From Clostridia bacterium (lineage in GTDB: Bacteria; Bacillota; Clostridia; Oscillospirales; Acutalibacteraceae), in NCBI GenBank assembly GCA_017474045.1, contig JAFUHX010000060.1, positions 1 to 45,257 on the forward strand: 45,257 bases of DNA, read 5' to 3'. The notes under the pieces are model-generated. The model was given only the letters and a program-made list of their open reading frames with translations. It was not told the DNA's origin and made no database searches. The position numbers were made by a program, and so were the translations under genes. Below are positions 16,148-24,090 of this stretch, piece after piece (the stretch's first letter is position 1; the number at the start of each line of letters is the position of its first letter).

Positions 16148-19100
16148 TTAAGCCTTCTTTACGGAAATAGTTACGCTGCTGTCTGCAACGTCGCAAGTTT
16201 TTGTAAGGTCGGCTTCAATTTCGCCGCCGAGAATAATGTCGTCTGCAAGAAGCTCGTTAGCCATGTGAGCTTTGTTTTCAGCAAGAGTTGACATAACATA
16301 TTCGCTGCTGCTGTTAATTGCCATAACAACTCTTTGTTCAACCTCATAGCCTGCTTCTTTACGAATAAGCTGACATTGACGGATTGTGTCTCTGACAGTT
16401 CCTTCTTTAATAAGAGCTTCAGTCAGAACGGTGTCAAGAGCAACAACTGTTTTATTCTGACATTCAGCTGAAACAATTCCCTCTTTGGTTTTAGACATAA
16501 GAGTGAAGATTGAGCAGTCATAAGCCTCCTCAAAGCCCTTAACAAGAATTGCCTCGCCGGCTTTGGCTTTTTCGGTGTATGAGGCCATTTCTTCACTTGT
16601 TGCGCTTTCAAGAGCCTGCTTCATTTTGTTAACATTCTGCTTGAGAACTGCACCGGCTGCTCTGAAATTAACAGCGAGATAGCTGTCTTCAAGAACAGAA
16701 GAATCGGTAACATGAACCATTTCTTTGATGTTGAGTTCATCAAGAATGTTTTTCTCAAAAATTTTGATTTTTGAGAATTCCTCTTCGCTGCATGAAACAA
16801 AAAGCTTTGAAAGGGGCTGACGGACTTTGATCTGGTTTTCGTTACGAAGTCTCATGGCAACGGCAATGATGTCTCTTGCGTCAGCTGTCTGACTGAGAAT
16901 GCCGTCATCTTCAAAACCTTCAATAACCTCAGGCCAATCGCTGAGATGAACTGAAAGCTCACTTGAGGGAAGAACCCTTCTTGTAAGGTTTTGCCAAATG
17001 TTTTCAGTCATGAAGGGGATGATGGGAGCCATTACCTTAACGCAGGCGTTAATTGCGTTAAAGAGAGTCCAATAAGCAATCATCTTGTCGCTTTCGTCGC
17101 CTGTTTTCCAGAAACGGCGGCGGTTTGTTCTGATGTACCAGTTAGTAATATCGTCAACAAAAACTTCAAACTCTTTAACTACGTTATAGGCCTTGTAGTC
17201 ATCCATCTGAGCTGTTGCTTTTCTGATGAATTCATTTGTTCTGATAAGGAGCCACTTATCTGTAACAGTCATGGCGTTTTTATCAGGTGTATAGCCCTCA
17301 AAGTTGGGCTTGTCGATTTTTGCATAGGTTTCAAAGAATGTGTATGCATTCCAGAAAGAAAGGAGCTTTCTTCTGGCTTCGTCACCAAGGTTAAAGCCGA
17401 AACGAACGTCGTTGGCAACAGGAGCGCCGGCATAGAGATAGCGAACAGTATCTGCGCCGATTATTTCTGCTGCTTCATCAAAGCGGATCATGAAGCCTGT
17501 TTTTGAGAATTTCTGTCCGTTTTCCTGAATAACGCTTGAGTGGCAAAGAACTCTCTGATAGGGAGCTCTGTCTTCAAGAACAGTACTCATAAAGAGCATT
17601 GAATAGAACCAGAGACGAACCTGCTCACGCATTTCAACAATCCATTCAGCAGGATAATTCTTTCTCCATTCTTCTTTATCAATGAAATATCCGGTGGTTG
17701 AGAAGGGAACAATACCTGCGTCTAACCAAACGTCACCAACGTCGGTAATACGCTTAACAGCCTTGTTACACTTAGGACACTTGATTTCAACCTCGTCGAT
17801 CCATGGTCTGTGAAGCTCGGGAAGAGAATCAACCTTGGCAGGATCAACAGCAAGCTCCTTGAGCTCTTCAAGTGAGCCGACAACATGAACGTTTCCGCAT
17901 TCTTCGCAAACATAGAAGGGAAGGGGCATTCCGTAATAGCGCTTACGAGAAATATTCCAGTTGCCCATGTTGTTGAGCCAGTCAATCATTCGTTTTCCGT
18001 TTGATTCAGGCTCCCATTTAACGCTCATTGCGTTTTTGATAAGACGGGGTTTAAGCTCTTCTGTTGTAATGAACCAGGAGGGAACAAGACGATAGATAAG
18101 CTCTTCTTTACATCTCCAGCAAACAGGGTAGCTGTGTTCATGGGGCTTAACAAGATAAAGCTTGTTTCTTGTTTTAAGCTCTTCAAAAACTTCGTCAGCA
18201 ATAGTTTTGCTGTTCTTTCCTGAGAAGAAGCCGAAGCCCTTGAGGAAAATTCCCATATCGTCAACAGGCATGATTTCGGGAAGACCCAATCTCTTGCCTA
18301 ATTCGTTGTCTTCTGCACCGCAACCGGGAGCGATATGAACAACGCCGGTTCCTTCTTCAGCGTCAACATCTTCCCAGGCAACGATTTTGTGTTCAAAGCC
18401 CTGCTGAGCTTCGAGCTCGGGGAAGCAGGTTTCATATTTAAGGCCAACAAGCTCTTCGCCCTTAAACATTCTGAGAACCTCTTGCTTGTCGTCACCTAAA
18501 TATTTAATTGCGTTTTTAGCAAGAATAAGAGTTTGCTCATCTGAAGCAACCTTAACTTCAACATAGTCAATTTCAGGGTTAACAGCAAGAGCCACGTTTG
18601 AAGAAAGAGTCCAGGGAGTTGTTGTCCAAACAATGATTTTGCTGTTTAAGGTTTCAACAGGGAGCTTGAAGAAAACAGAGTTATGAGTAACGGTTTTATA
18701 AGAGCCGGTCATTTCATGCTCTGAAAGAGAGGTTCCGCAACGGGGACACCAGGGCATTGGCTTATATTCTCTTTTAATCCAACCGTTCTGGTCGCAGGTT
18801 TTGAGGAAATGCCAGATGCTTGTGATGTTAAGGTCGGTGTTGGTGAAATATGAATTATCCCATTGCATCCACTGACCGAGGCGCTTGGACTGTTCAGTAA
18901 TAACGCCTGAATATTGCTTTACACGGTCAACGCATTTCTTGGTGAATTTATCAATACCGTAATCTTCGATATCTTTCTTAGACTCAAAGCCGAGATCTTT
19001 TTCAACGCCAACCTCAACCCAGAGACCCTGAGAGTCGAAACCATTCTGACAACGGCAGTCATAGCCTCTCATGTATTTATATCTGATGAATGTGTCTTTC

Positions 19101-19288
19101 AGAGTTCTTCCCCAGGCGTGATGAATACCCATGGGGTTGTTGGCTGTAATGGGACCGTCAATAAAGCGAAATCTCTCTTTGCCTTCGTTTTTAGCCTTTC
19201 TTTTGTTATAGCAGTCGTTTTCATCCCAGAAACTCATAATGTCGTGTTCCATCTGGATAAAGCTGTTGCTTTTTTGTTGCTCTGCCAT
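16148..19288 (-). CDS. ileS: Isoleucyl-tRNA synthetase-like class I ligase (divergent type)
   Basis: The protein has 1046 residues and covers the usual IleS length. It contains the Rossmann core, the editing insert (W-T-T-T-P-W-T-L at the CP1 entry), the anticodon-binding helices and C-terminal Cys pairs (C-P-R-C, C-E-E-C, C-P-K-C). The KMSKS loop reads K-F-S-K-T. The HIGH motif reads G54-I-H-H57 within N-N-P-M-G-I-H-H-A-W-G-R-T, so its first His is Gly. The same N-P-M-G-x-H-H-A-W-G form is known from a distinct group of class I ligases annotated as IleS, so it is not an isolated error. GGAGG lies 9 nt before the ATG. It has its own promoter and no T-box leader. Confidence 0.85.
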   Translation of the reverse strand: MAEQQKSNSFIQMEHDIMSFWDENDCYNKRKAKNEGKERFRFIDGPITANNPMGIHHAWGRTLKDTFIRYKYMRGYDCRCQNGFDSQGLWVEVGVEKDLGFESKKDIEDYGIDKFTKKCVDRVKQYSGVITEQSKRLGQWMQWDNSYFTNTDLNITSIWHFLKTCDQNGWIKREYKPMPWCPRCGTSLSEHEMTGSYKTVTHNSVFFKLPVETLNSKIIVWTTTPWTLSSNVALAVNPEIDYVEVKVASDEQTLILAKNAIKYLGDDKQEVLRMFKGEELVGLKYETCFPELEAQQGFEHKIVAWEDVDAEEGTGVVHIAPGCGAEDNELGKRLGLPEIMPVDDMGIFLKGFGFFSGKNSKTIADEVFEELKTRNKLYLVKPHEHSYPVCWRCKEELIYRLVPSWFITTEELKPRLIKNAMSVKWEPESNGKRMIDWLNNMGNWNISRKRYYGMPLPFYVCEECGNVHVVGSLEELKELAVDPAKVDSLPELHRPWIDEVEIKCPKCNKAVKRITDVGDVWLDAGIVPFSTTGYFIDKEEWRKNYPAEWIVEMREQVRLWFYSMLFMSTVLEDRAPYQRVLCHSSVIQENGQKFSKTGFMIRFDEAAEIIGADTVRYLYAGAPVANDVRFGFNLGDEARRKLLSFWNAYTFFETYAKIDKPNFEGYTPDKNAMTVTDKWLLIRTNEFIRKATAQMDDYKAYNVVKEFEVFVDDITNWYIRTNRRRFWKTGDESDKMIAYWTLFNAINACVKVMAPIIPFMTENIWQNLTRRVLPSSELSVHLSDWPEVIEGFEDDGILSQTADARDIIAVAMRLRNENQIKVRQPLSKLFVSCSEEEFSKIKIFEKNILDELNIKEMVHVTDSSVLEDSYLAVNFRAAGAVLKQNVNKMKQALESATSEEMASYTEKAKAGEAILVKGFEEAYDCSIFTLMSKTKEGIVSAECQNKTVVALDTVLTEALIKEGTVRDTIRQCQLIRKEAGYEVEQRVVMAINSSSEYVMSTLAENKAHMANELLADDIILGGEIEADLTKTCDVADSSVTISVKKA

Positions 19289-19582
19289 TTTTTATTCCTC
19301 CGTAAAAATAAGTGTTTAATAAGTTAAATCTGAATATTAACCAAAATATCCAAATATAAATATACTGATAAATTATACAATAAACCAAAGGCAAATGCAA
19401 GAATATGAGGCTAAAATATTTCAGAATATTTGATTTTATAAACTATTGGCTAAAAGCAATAAAATATATTTCAAAACAAGACAAAATTTATATATATTTC
19501 ATTATAAAATTCTAATTGAGAATTAAAAATGCTTTATGTTGTGACATAATTAAGCATAAAACAAAGGAAAGGTGGAATTATT
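19289..19582. other. 294-bp A/T-rich divergent intergenic region, ileS / ceramidase-like gene
   Basis: It holds the ileS promoter on the left and an imperfect dyad (ATGCTT...AAGCAT enclosing ATGT...ACAT) at 19529-19557 on the right. Within the dyad, TGACATAAT (19543-19550 region) could be an extended -10 for the rightward gene. Nothing else is recognisable; no T-box, tRNA or small ORF is supported. Confidence 0.4.
19372..19400 (-). promoter_or_regulatory. Promoter of ileS-proS
   Basis: Leftward TTGCAT (19395-19400), a 17-bp spacer and TATAAT (19372-19377). The predicted start near 19365 leaves a leader of about 77 nt, too short for a T-box. Confidence 0.7.
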
Positions 19583-21301
19583 ATGAAGAAAAAATTTTTA
19601 TCCGTCGTTCTTGTAATGATATTGCTTCTGAGCTCAGTGGTAACACCTGCTTATGCTGCTGATGAGGGCCGCTTTTTTGAAAATCTTGCCCTTAAGGCAA
19701 TTTCAACCGTTATGAACGGTCTGACAGGAGCTTTGAACAGCGTTTTAAAAGAGGGCGAAAACTTTGTTGAAAACGAAAGCTTTCTTCTTGAAGATTTCTA
19801 TTGCGGAACAGAGCCTCTTCTCTCTGAAAAGGCTGAAGGCGCAAGGTGGTCTCTCGGATATGACTACACATCTTTAATTCCCGAAAATATGGAAGATTAT
19901 AAGCTTTATTTAGGCGGCTTTATTGCTCTTGAAAACGGCTTTATCAACAAGGTTAAGGGCGTTTATGACGATATGGCAGTCAGAACTGTTGCTCTTTCTG
20001 ACGGAAGCGGAAGAGGCGTCAGCGTTTTTGCAACGGTTGACAGCATTGGACTGACTAACAGAGACATCAGAACAATAAGAAGTCTTCTTGCAGATCTTGT
20101 GGCTGAAAAAAACATTAACAGCATTAATATTTTTTCAACCCATACTCACTCAGCAATTGATACTCAGGGCTTATGGACTCAGAACTATTTAAAAATACCC
20201 GTTAATATCGCTTCAAGCTTTACTGATAAGGTTGAAAAGCTTTCAGGAACAGACGAAAATTACATGAGATTTCTTTTTGAAAGAGTCAGCGAAAGCATTG
20301 AAAAGGCTGTTTCTTCAATGAAGACCGGAGAGATGACCTTTGCTCAGAAGGATATTGGAGAAGAATATTTTAAAAACAAAAACCGCGACAGCGCCACGGC
20401 TTTGATGACAGACCTTTCAAGATTTTGTTTTGTTCCTGACGATAATTCAACTCCCACCATAATGGCAAATATGTCTGCCCACGCTGATGTTGCCGGTCTT
20501 CCCGTGAACAACGACGACAAAGCCGGAAATTATATTTCGGGCGACTATATTTATTATATTGGCGAAACTCTCAACCAAGCCGGTTATAACTTTATGTTTT
20601 TTAACGGCGCAGTCTGTGGAATTTATATCGGAAGAGAGCCTTCTGCTGACGGAATGGAGCCGGAAGAAAGAATTGAAATTTGCCAAAGATACGGAAGAGA
20701 AATCGGAAAAATGCTTCTTTCACTATCAAAAACAGAAGAAGAAATCAGAAACGATCCGTTCTTAAGTGAAACCGGAGACAGCGCTGAAGAAATGGAAAAT
20801 GAAGAATATACTCTTTGGTATGAAAACTGGAAGGCAGAGGAAGAAAAGGTTGTTGAACCTCTTCTTAATGTAAATATTAAATCAATAAGAATTCCTATTA
20901 CAAATCATGTTATAAAAATCGCAGCAAAGCTTGGTCTTATTAACCACACTGTTATAAAGGAAAACGAAAAATATTTTGTTTCAACAGAAATTGGAACAGT
21001 CCAGCTTGGAAATATCAAAGCCGTTCTGATGCCCGGCGAAATCTGTCAGGATCTGGTCTGCGGCGGAAATTCATTGACGGCTGAGGGCTCATATTCAGGA
21101 GAAAGCTTTGAGGGCAAAACGGTTTATGAAATTTTCGGCGAAGACGTTTTGGTCTTCGGACTTGCAAATGATACTTTGGGCTATGTTGTTCCCGATAATG
21201 ACTATGTTCTCGGCTTAACCTTAGGTCACTATCATGAGCTTCTTTCTCCGGGAAAAAGCACCGCTTCAGCTCTTATGGCTGAATATGAAAAATTAGCGTA
21301 A
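19583..21301 (+). CDS. Secreted neutral/alkaline ceramidase-like hydrolase
   Basis: The protein has 572 residues, with a signal peptide ending T-P-A-Y-A-A-D at about residue 26. The core resembles the neutral/alkaline non-lysosomal ceramidase N-terminal domain: T-H187-T-H189-S followed by an Asp, and S-A-H300-A-D-V. These are likely zinc ligands. Later come I-S-G-D-Y and the G-Y-V-V-P-D-N-D-Y segment. Family members cleave the N-acyl bond of ceramides; the bacterial branch is diverse, so the substrate here is unknown. The C-terminal ceramidase domain seems reduced. AAAGGAAAGGTGG lies before the ATG. A GNAT gene follows 43 bp later. Confidence 0.7.
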   Translation: MKKKFLSVVLVMILLLSSVVTPAYAADEGRFFENLALKAISTVMNGLTGALNSVLKEGENFVENESFLLEDFYCGTEPLLSEKAEGARWSLGYDYTSLIPENMEDYKLYLGGFIALENGFINKVKGVYDDMAVRTVALSDGSGRGVSVFATVDSIGLTNRDIRTIRSLLADLVAEKNINSINIFSTHTHSAIDTQGLWTQNYLKIPVNIASSFTDKVEKLSGTDENYMRFLFERVSESIEKAVSSMKTGEMTFAQKDIGEEYFKNKNRDSATALMTDLSRFCFVPDDNSTPTIMANMSAHADVAGLPVNNDDKAGNYISGDYIYYIGETLNQAGYNFMFFNGAVCGIYIGREPSADGMEPEERIEICQRYGREIGKMLLSLSKTEEEIRNDPFLSETGDSAEEMENEEYTLWYENWKAEEEKVVEPLLNVNIKSIRIPITNHVIKIAAKLGLINHTVIKENEKYFVSTEIGTVQLGNIKAVLMPGEICQDLVCGGNSLTAEGSYSGESFEGKTVYEIFGEDVLVFGLANDTLGYVVPDNDYVLGLTLGHYHELLSPGKSTASALMAEYEKLA

Positions 21302-21344
21302 AGCATAAATCTTAAGAAAGGGAAGGCAATTTTGCCTGAAAGCT

Positions 21345-21782
21345 ATGAAAATTCAACTTGTTAAAAACGAAGCAATGCTTGCCGGCTGTCTTGAGGTCAG
21401 ACGCAAGGTTTTTATTGATGAAAAAAAGGTTCCCGAATCAATCGAGATTGACGGGAACGATTCTCTTGAAGCTGAATGTGAACATTTTCTTGTAACAGAC
21501 CATGGAAAGCCCATTGGTGCTTTCAGGTGTGTTATGGAAAAAGAAGACACAGTTAAGCTTGAGCGTTTCTGTATTGTTGAGGCATACAGAGGAAGAAATG
21601 TGGGAACGGAAATGAGTCGCTTCGTTGAAAATTACTACCGTGAAAAAGGGGTTTCATATATGGTTGCCAACGCTAAATTTGAAACCTACAAATTCTATGA
21701 AAAAAACGGATTCCAAGCCATTTCTGAGGTTTTTATTGAAGCTGACACACCCCACATTAAAATAAGAAAAAAGCTTATTTAA
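21345..21782 (+). CDS. GNAT-family N-acetyltransferase
   Basis: The protein has 145 residues, one GNAT domain. L-E-R-F-C-I-V leads into the acetyl-CoA loop Y-R-G-R-N-V-G-T-E-M (about 84-93), and Y-K-F-Y-E-K-N-G-F is the typical last helix. The N-terminus (R-R-K-V-F-I-D-E-K-K-V-P) fits the YjcF/ElaA-like subgroup, whose acceptors are largely unknown. The Shine-Dalgarno-like AAAGGG lies 24 nt from the ATG, with a GGCAATTTTGCC palindrome between them (see findings). It is probably co-transcribed with the ceramidase-like gene and ends at a strong hairpin. Confidence 0.85.
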   Translation: MKIQLVKNEAMLAGCLEVRRKVFIDEKKVPESIEIDGNDSLEAECEHFLVTDHGKPIGAFRCVMEKEDTVKLERFCIVEAYRGRNVGTEMSRFVENYYREKGVSYMVANAKFETYKFYEKNGFQAISEVFIEADTPHIKIRKKLI

Positions 21783-21834
21783 CAAATAGATATCGGGCTG
21801 TAAAAAAGTTCAGACAAAATAAAGCTGAAATGAC

Positions 21835-21874
21835 AAAGGGTTTCTATAGATTGAAAAATCTGTAGAAACCCTTT
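21835..21874 (+). terminator. Terminator after the GNAT gene
   Basis: AAAGGGTTTCTA (21835-21846) pairs perfectly with 21863-21874, extended by AGATT/AATCT inside. It is followed by TTAACATTTTT. The outer stem matches the family B hairpins. The convergent gene at 21910 may also use it. Confidence 0.75.
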
Positions 21875-21909
21875 TAACATTTTTAAAGCTAAAGCCTTCA
21901 AAAAACACT

Positions 21910-22428
21910 TTAACCGTAGCCCTGATCTTTAATCTCCCAGGAAGAAGACTGATTTTCCCTGACGAGAATAACATTGTAGTCTTCGAAATATCCTGCAGAA
22001 TAAGCAGCGTGGGACTTATAAACATTATAGCTGCAAAGAAGAACAAGACAGTTCTTTTCTCCGTATTCTTCTGAATATTGAAAGCTGTTTCTGATTTTGT
22101 CGCAGACCTTTTCATCATATTCAACGGAAGAAAGGCTGACATAAATATCTCTGTTCATAAAGTTTTCTTTAACAACTTCAGCCGCAGCTATAATGTCTTC
22201 TTCAGAATAAACACAGCTTTTGCTGCAGCGAACAGAGGGCTTGATTGAGCGTATTCTCAGGTTTCTTGCCTTAAGAAGAAAGCTGCCTTCGCTTTGTGTT
22301 TGGGAAGAAACAGGTTGATTTTTCAAGCCAAACAAATCACTGGCCGAGGCGATAATAAGGGCAAAGACAAATAAAACAATAATAATCTTTCCGCTTTGAG
22401 ACATAAAATCCTTCTTTTTACTATCCAT
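21910..22428 (-). CDS. Small membrane-anchored protein behind spoIIR, function unknown
   Basis: The protein has 172 residues. A cytoplasmic MDSKKKDF start is followed by one transmembrane segment (about 13-32, I-I-I-V-L-F-V-F-A-L-I-I), and the rest would be outside. The outer part has Y-S-E-E-D-I-I-A-A-A-E-V-V and ends S-S-W-E-I-K-D-Q-G-Y-G. That helix-first, W-x-I-x-D-x-G-end pattern recalls DUF4829-like small alpha/beta domains, but I cannot confirm it. AAAGGAGG lies 8 nt before the ATG. It follows spoIIR by 61 bp on the same strand, so a link to sporulation is possible. Confidence 0.6.
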   Translation of the reverse strand: MDSKKKDFMSQSGKIIIVLFVFALIIASASDLFGLKNQPVSSQTQSEGSFLLKARNLRIRSIKPSVRCSKSCVYSEEDIIAAAEVVKENFMNRDIYVSLSSVEYDEKVCDKIRNSFQYSEEYGEKNCLVLLCSYNVYKSHAAYSAGYFEDYNVILVRENQSSSWEIKDQGYG

Positions 22429-22489
22429 ATTTCTTTCCTCCTTTGTTTTATATTATACCGATATATTCAACAGATTTCATAAGAATATA

Positions 22490-23107
22490 TTAAGATTTGG
22501 TTTTATTTTTAAGCTTTTCTTTCATAAGCTGAAATTTTTCAACAAACCAGAATCGGATTTCATATTTTGGTTTTGAATTAATAATTTTCAGCTCGTCTTC
22601 AGATAATATATCGGAAAAGGTTGTTTCTTTTTGTGCGGCAGGAATACACAGAGAGGGAAACATTACGCACCACCAGTTTTTTCCTTCCGCAGAGCCGATG
22701 AGAATTCTCAAAGCATCATAGCTACCCGCAGGAAGAGTAAAATTATCATAGGTTTTTGTCGGGAAAAAGCAGTTTTCAATCAACACATCAACATTATAAG
22801 AATAGCCTTTTTCTTTGATAGCTTTTTCTGCTGTTTTCTTTAGAAGCGAAAGGTTTTCCTCAGCTGTTTTTTCAGCTTGATTTTTCGTTTGGCAGTCTGC
22901 CTTCAGCTTTTGAAACTCAGAAAGAATTCTGTCTCTGACATAGAGCTTCAGCTCCTGATCTTCTTTGCTGTTTGAATTGGCAACAACATGAAGACGAAAA
23001 ACATTTTCTCTGATTGAAACGCAGTCTTTTTCAAAGCTTATAAGACTAAGCGCGATTGTTAAACAAAAAGATATCAATAAAGATATTTCAAAAATATGCT
23101 TTTTCAT
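22490..23107 (-). CDS. spoIIR: Stage II sporulation protein R
   Basis: The protein has 205 residues with an N-terminal signal or membrane segment (about 5-24). The family hallmarks are clear: F-R-L-H-V-V-A-N-S-N-S-K-E-D-Q at about 42-56, V-R-D-R-I-L, and G-K-N-W-W-C-V-M-F-P-S-L-C. In Bacillus, SpoIIR is made in the forespore under SigF, is exported, and triggers SpoIIGA to process pro-SigE in the mother cell. The upstream Shine-Dalgarno is GAGGTGA. No SigF site could be identified with confidence. It is divergent from an acyl carrier protein gene. Confidence 0.93.
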   Translation of the reverse strand: MKKHIFEISLLISFCLTIALSLISFEKDCVSIRENVFRLHVVANSNSKEDQELKLYVRDRILSEFQKLKADCQTKNQAEKTAEENLSLLKKTAEKAIKEKGYSYNVDVLIENCFFPTKTYDNFTLPAGSYDALRILIGSAEGKNWWCVMFPSLCIPAAQKETTFSDILSEDELKIINSKPKYEIRFWFVEKFQLMKEKLKNKTKS

Positions 23108-23219
23108 AATATGCAGTCACCTCTGTTGCTTAGATTATTGGCTTCTTAAAGTGACTGTATTCAGAAGAAGAAAATCAAAAAAATATTTTAAGATAAAAGA
23201 TAAAAATTTTTCATTACTA

Positions 23220-23249
23220 TTGACAAATATGTGTCTATAATAATATCAT
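23220..23249 (+). promoter_or_regulatory. Promoter of the acyl carrier protein gene at 23323
   Basis: TTGACA (23220-23225), an 18-bp spacer and TATCAT (23244-23249). The consensus -35 makes this credible. The leader is about 65 nt. Confidence 0.55.
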
Positions 23250-23322
23250 ATCATTAAGGCGAGAGCTCAGCTTTTGCCAAAATAAATTACCGTAGGCTAT
23301 TGAAGAAAAAGGAGTGATAGAT

Positions 23323-23550
23323 GTGGATACTTTTGAAAAAGTAAGAAGTACTGTCAGCCACCTGCTTGAAATCGGAGAAGACGGAATTTATAGTGAAACG
23401 TCTTTTGACGAAATCGGCGCAGACAGCATTGATCTTGTTGACCTTGCTGTTGAATTGGAGGAAGAATTTTCCATTTCAATTCCTGATGAAGAATTTGAAA
23501 ACATTAAAACCGTTGGAGATCTTGTTGAATTAATAGACTCTTTGGTTTAA
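23323..23550 (+). CDS. Stand-alone acyl carrier protein
   Basis: The protein has 75 residues when started at the GTG at 23323, 8 nt after AAAGGAG. A GTG at 23314 overlaps that site and is less likely. The phosphopantetheine attachment motif is G-A-D-S-I-D-L-V-D-L, with the Ser in D-S-I. The C-terminus (F-S-I-S-I-P-D-E-E-F) is typical of type II ACPs. It is monocistronic, not beside fab genes, and differs clearly from the second ACP at 37620-37856. It may therefore serve a special acyl pathway, or be the fatty-acid ACP of a dispersed set. Confidence 0.9.
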   Translation: MDTFEKVRSTVSHLLEIGEDGIYSETSFDEIGADSIDLVDLAVELEEEFSISIPDEEFENIKTVGDLVELIDSLV

Positions 23551-23606
23551 GGAAGTTTAATAAAACGGTCTGTGAAAAAGTGAAGATCGAATAAAACAAT
23601 ACAAAT

Positions 23607-23649
23607 AAAGGGTTTCTTTTGGTAAATTAAAAACCGAAAGAAGCCCTTT
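23607..23649 (+). terminator. Acyl carrier protein terminator (family B hairpin)
   Basis: AAAGGGTTTCTTTTGGT pairs with ACCGAAAGAAGCCCTTT, with two mismatches or wobbles, 57 bp past the stop. Flanking bases match the copy after ldh. Confidence 0.75.
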
Positions 23650-23741
23650 AAAACTATAGAAAAAACAAAAATGGAGTTTTTTATGCTGTTAACATCATTA
23701 AGATTTTTTTCGACGCTTAATCAAGAAGAATATAAAAAATC

Positions 23742-23768
23742 AGAGGTAACATTCACCGCGTTACCTCT
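23742..23768 (-). terminator. Terminator of the small membrane gene at 23794
   Basis: AGAGGTAAC (23742-23750) pairs with GTTACCTCT (23760-23768). T-runs lie on both sides (GATTTTTTATA leftward, TTTTTGTCTTTT rightward). Confidence 0.7.
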
Positions 23769-23793
23769 TTTTTGTCTTTTAATATTCAGGGTC

Positions 23794-23985
23794 TTATGCT
23801 GTTGTTGTTTCTGAAACGAAGTCAGCGTCGAAGCATGAGCAGGAAACATAGTTTTCTCTGTTGTCAGCGTCTTTTGCGTTTTTCTTTTCAATAAGCTTTG
23901 TTACAGCAACATAAACACCTGCGATAGCAGCTGAAACAGCAGCGATAATAGCGAGAACTTTAAGAACTTTTTTGAATGTATCCAT
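23794..23985 (-). CDS. Small single-pass membrane protein with a Cys-Ser-Cys tail
   Basis: The protein has 63 residues. MDTFKKVLK is followed by a transmembrane segment (about 9-33, alanine/isoleucine-rich), then K-L-I-E-K-K-N-A-K and a short tail with V-S-C-S-C-F-D-A-D. TGGAGGAA lies 8 nt before the ATG, and a consensus promoter precedes it. It is therefore a real, probably well-expressed small gene. I do not recognise a named family. The paired cysteines could bind metal or form disulfides, but nothing shows which. Confidence 0.75.
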   Translation of the reverse strand: MDTFKKVLKVLAIIAAVSAAIAGVYVAVTKLIEKKNAKDADNRENYVSCSCFDADFVSETTTA

Positions 23986-24004
23986 TAGAATTTCCTCCAG
24001 TCGT

Positions 24005-24066
24005 GGTTGTTTTCAACCTGTTTTTTCAGTTGAATTAATTATACACATCAAATCTCCATAAGTCAA
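24005..24066 (-). promoter_or_regulatory. Promoter and leader hairpin of the small membrane gene
   Basis: Leftward TTGACT (24061-24066), a 17-bp spacer and TATAAT (24038-24043). In the leader, GGTTG (24005-24009) pairs with CAACC (24014-24018) across a 4-nt loop, just upstream of the ribosome-binding site. Confidence 0.75.
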
Positions 24067-24090
24067 TAAAAAACCGATTAATTTTTGATG

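Noticed and set aside
16991-17506. 171-codon rightward ORF opposite ileS
   Set aside because: It is antisense to well-conserved IleS sequence with no start signals. It is explained by codon bias on the coding strand.
19289-19400. T-box riboswitch upstream of ileS
   Set aside because: T-box leaders regulate many Firmicutes aminoacyl-tRNA synthetase genes, but the leader is only about 77 nt and has no T-box core (TGGNACCGCG-like) or antiterminator.
23674-23820. Roughly 48-codon rightward ORF starting MEFFMLLTSL
   Set aside because: It spans the 23742-23768 terminator and runs into the opposite-strand small gene, ending in a run of Cys codons. There is no ribosome-binding site.
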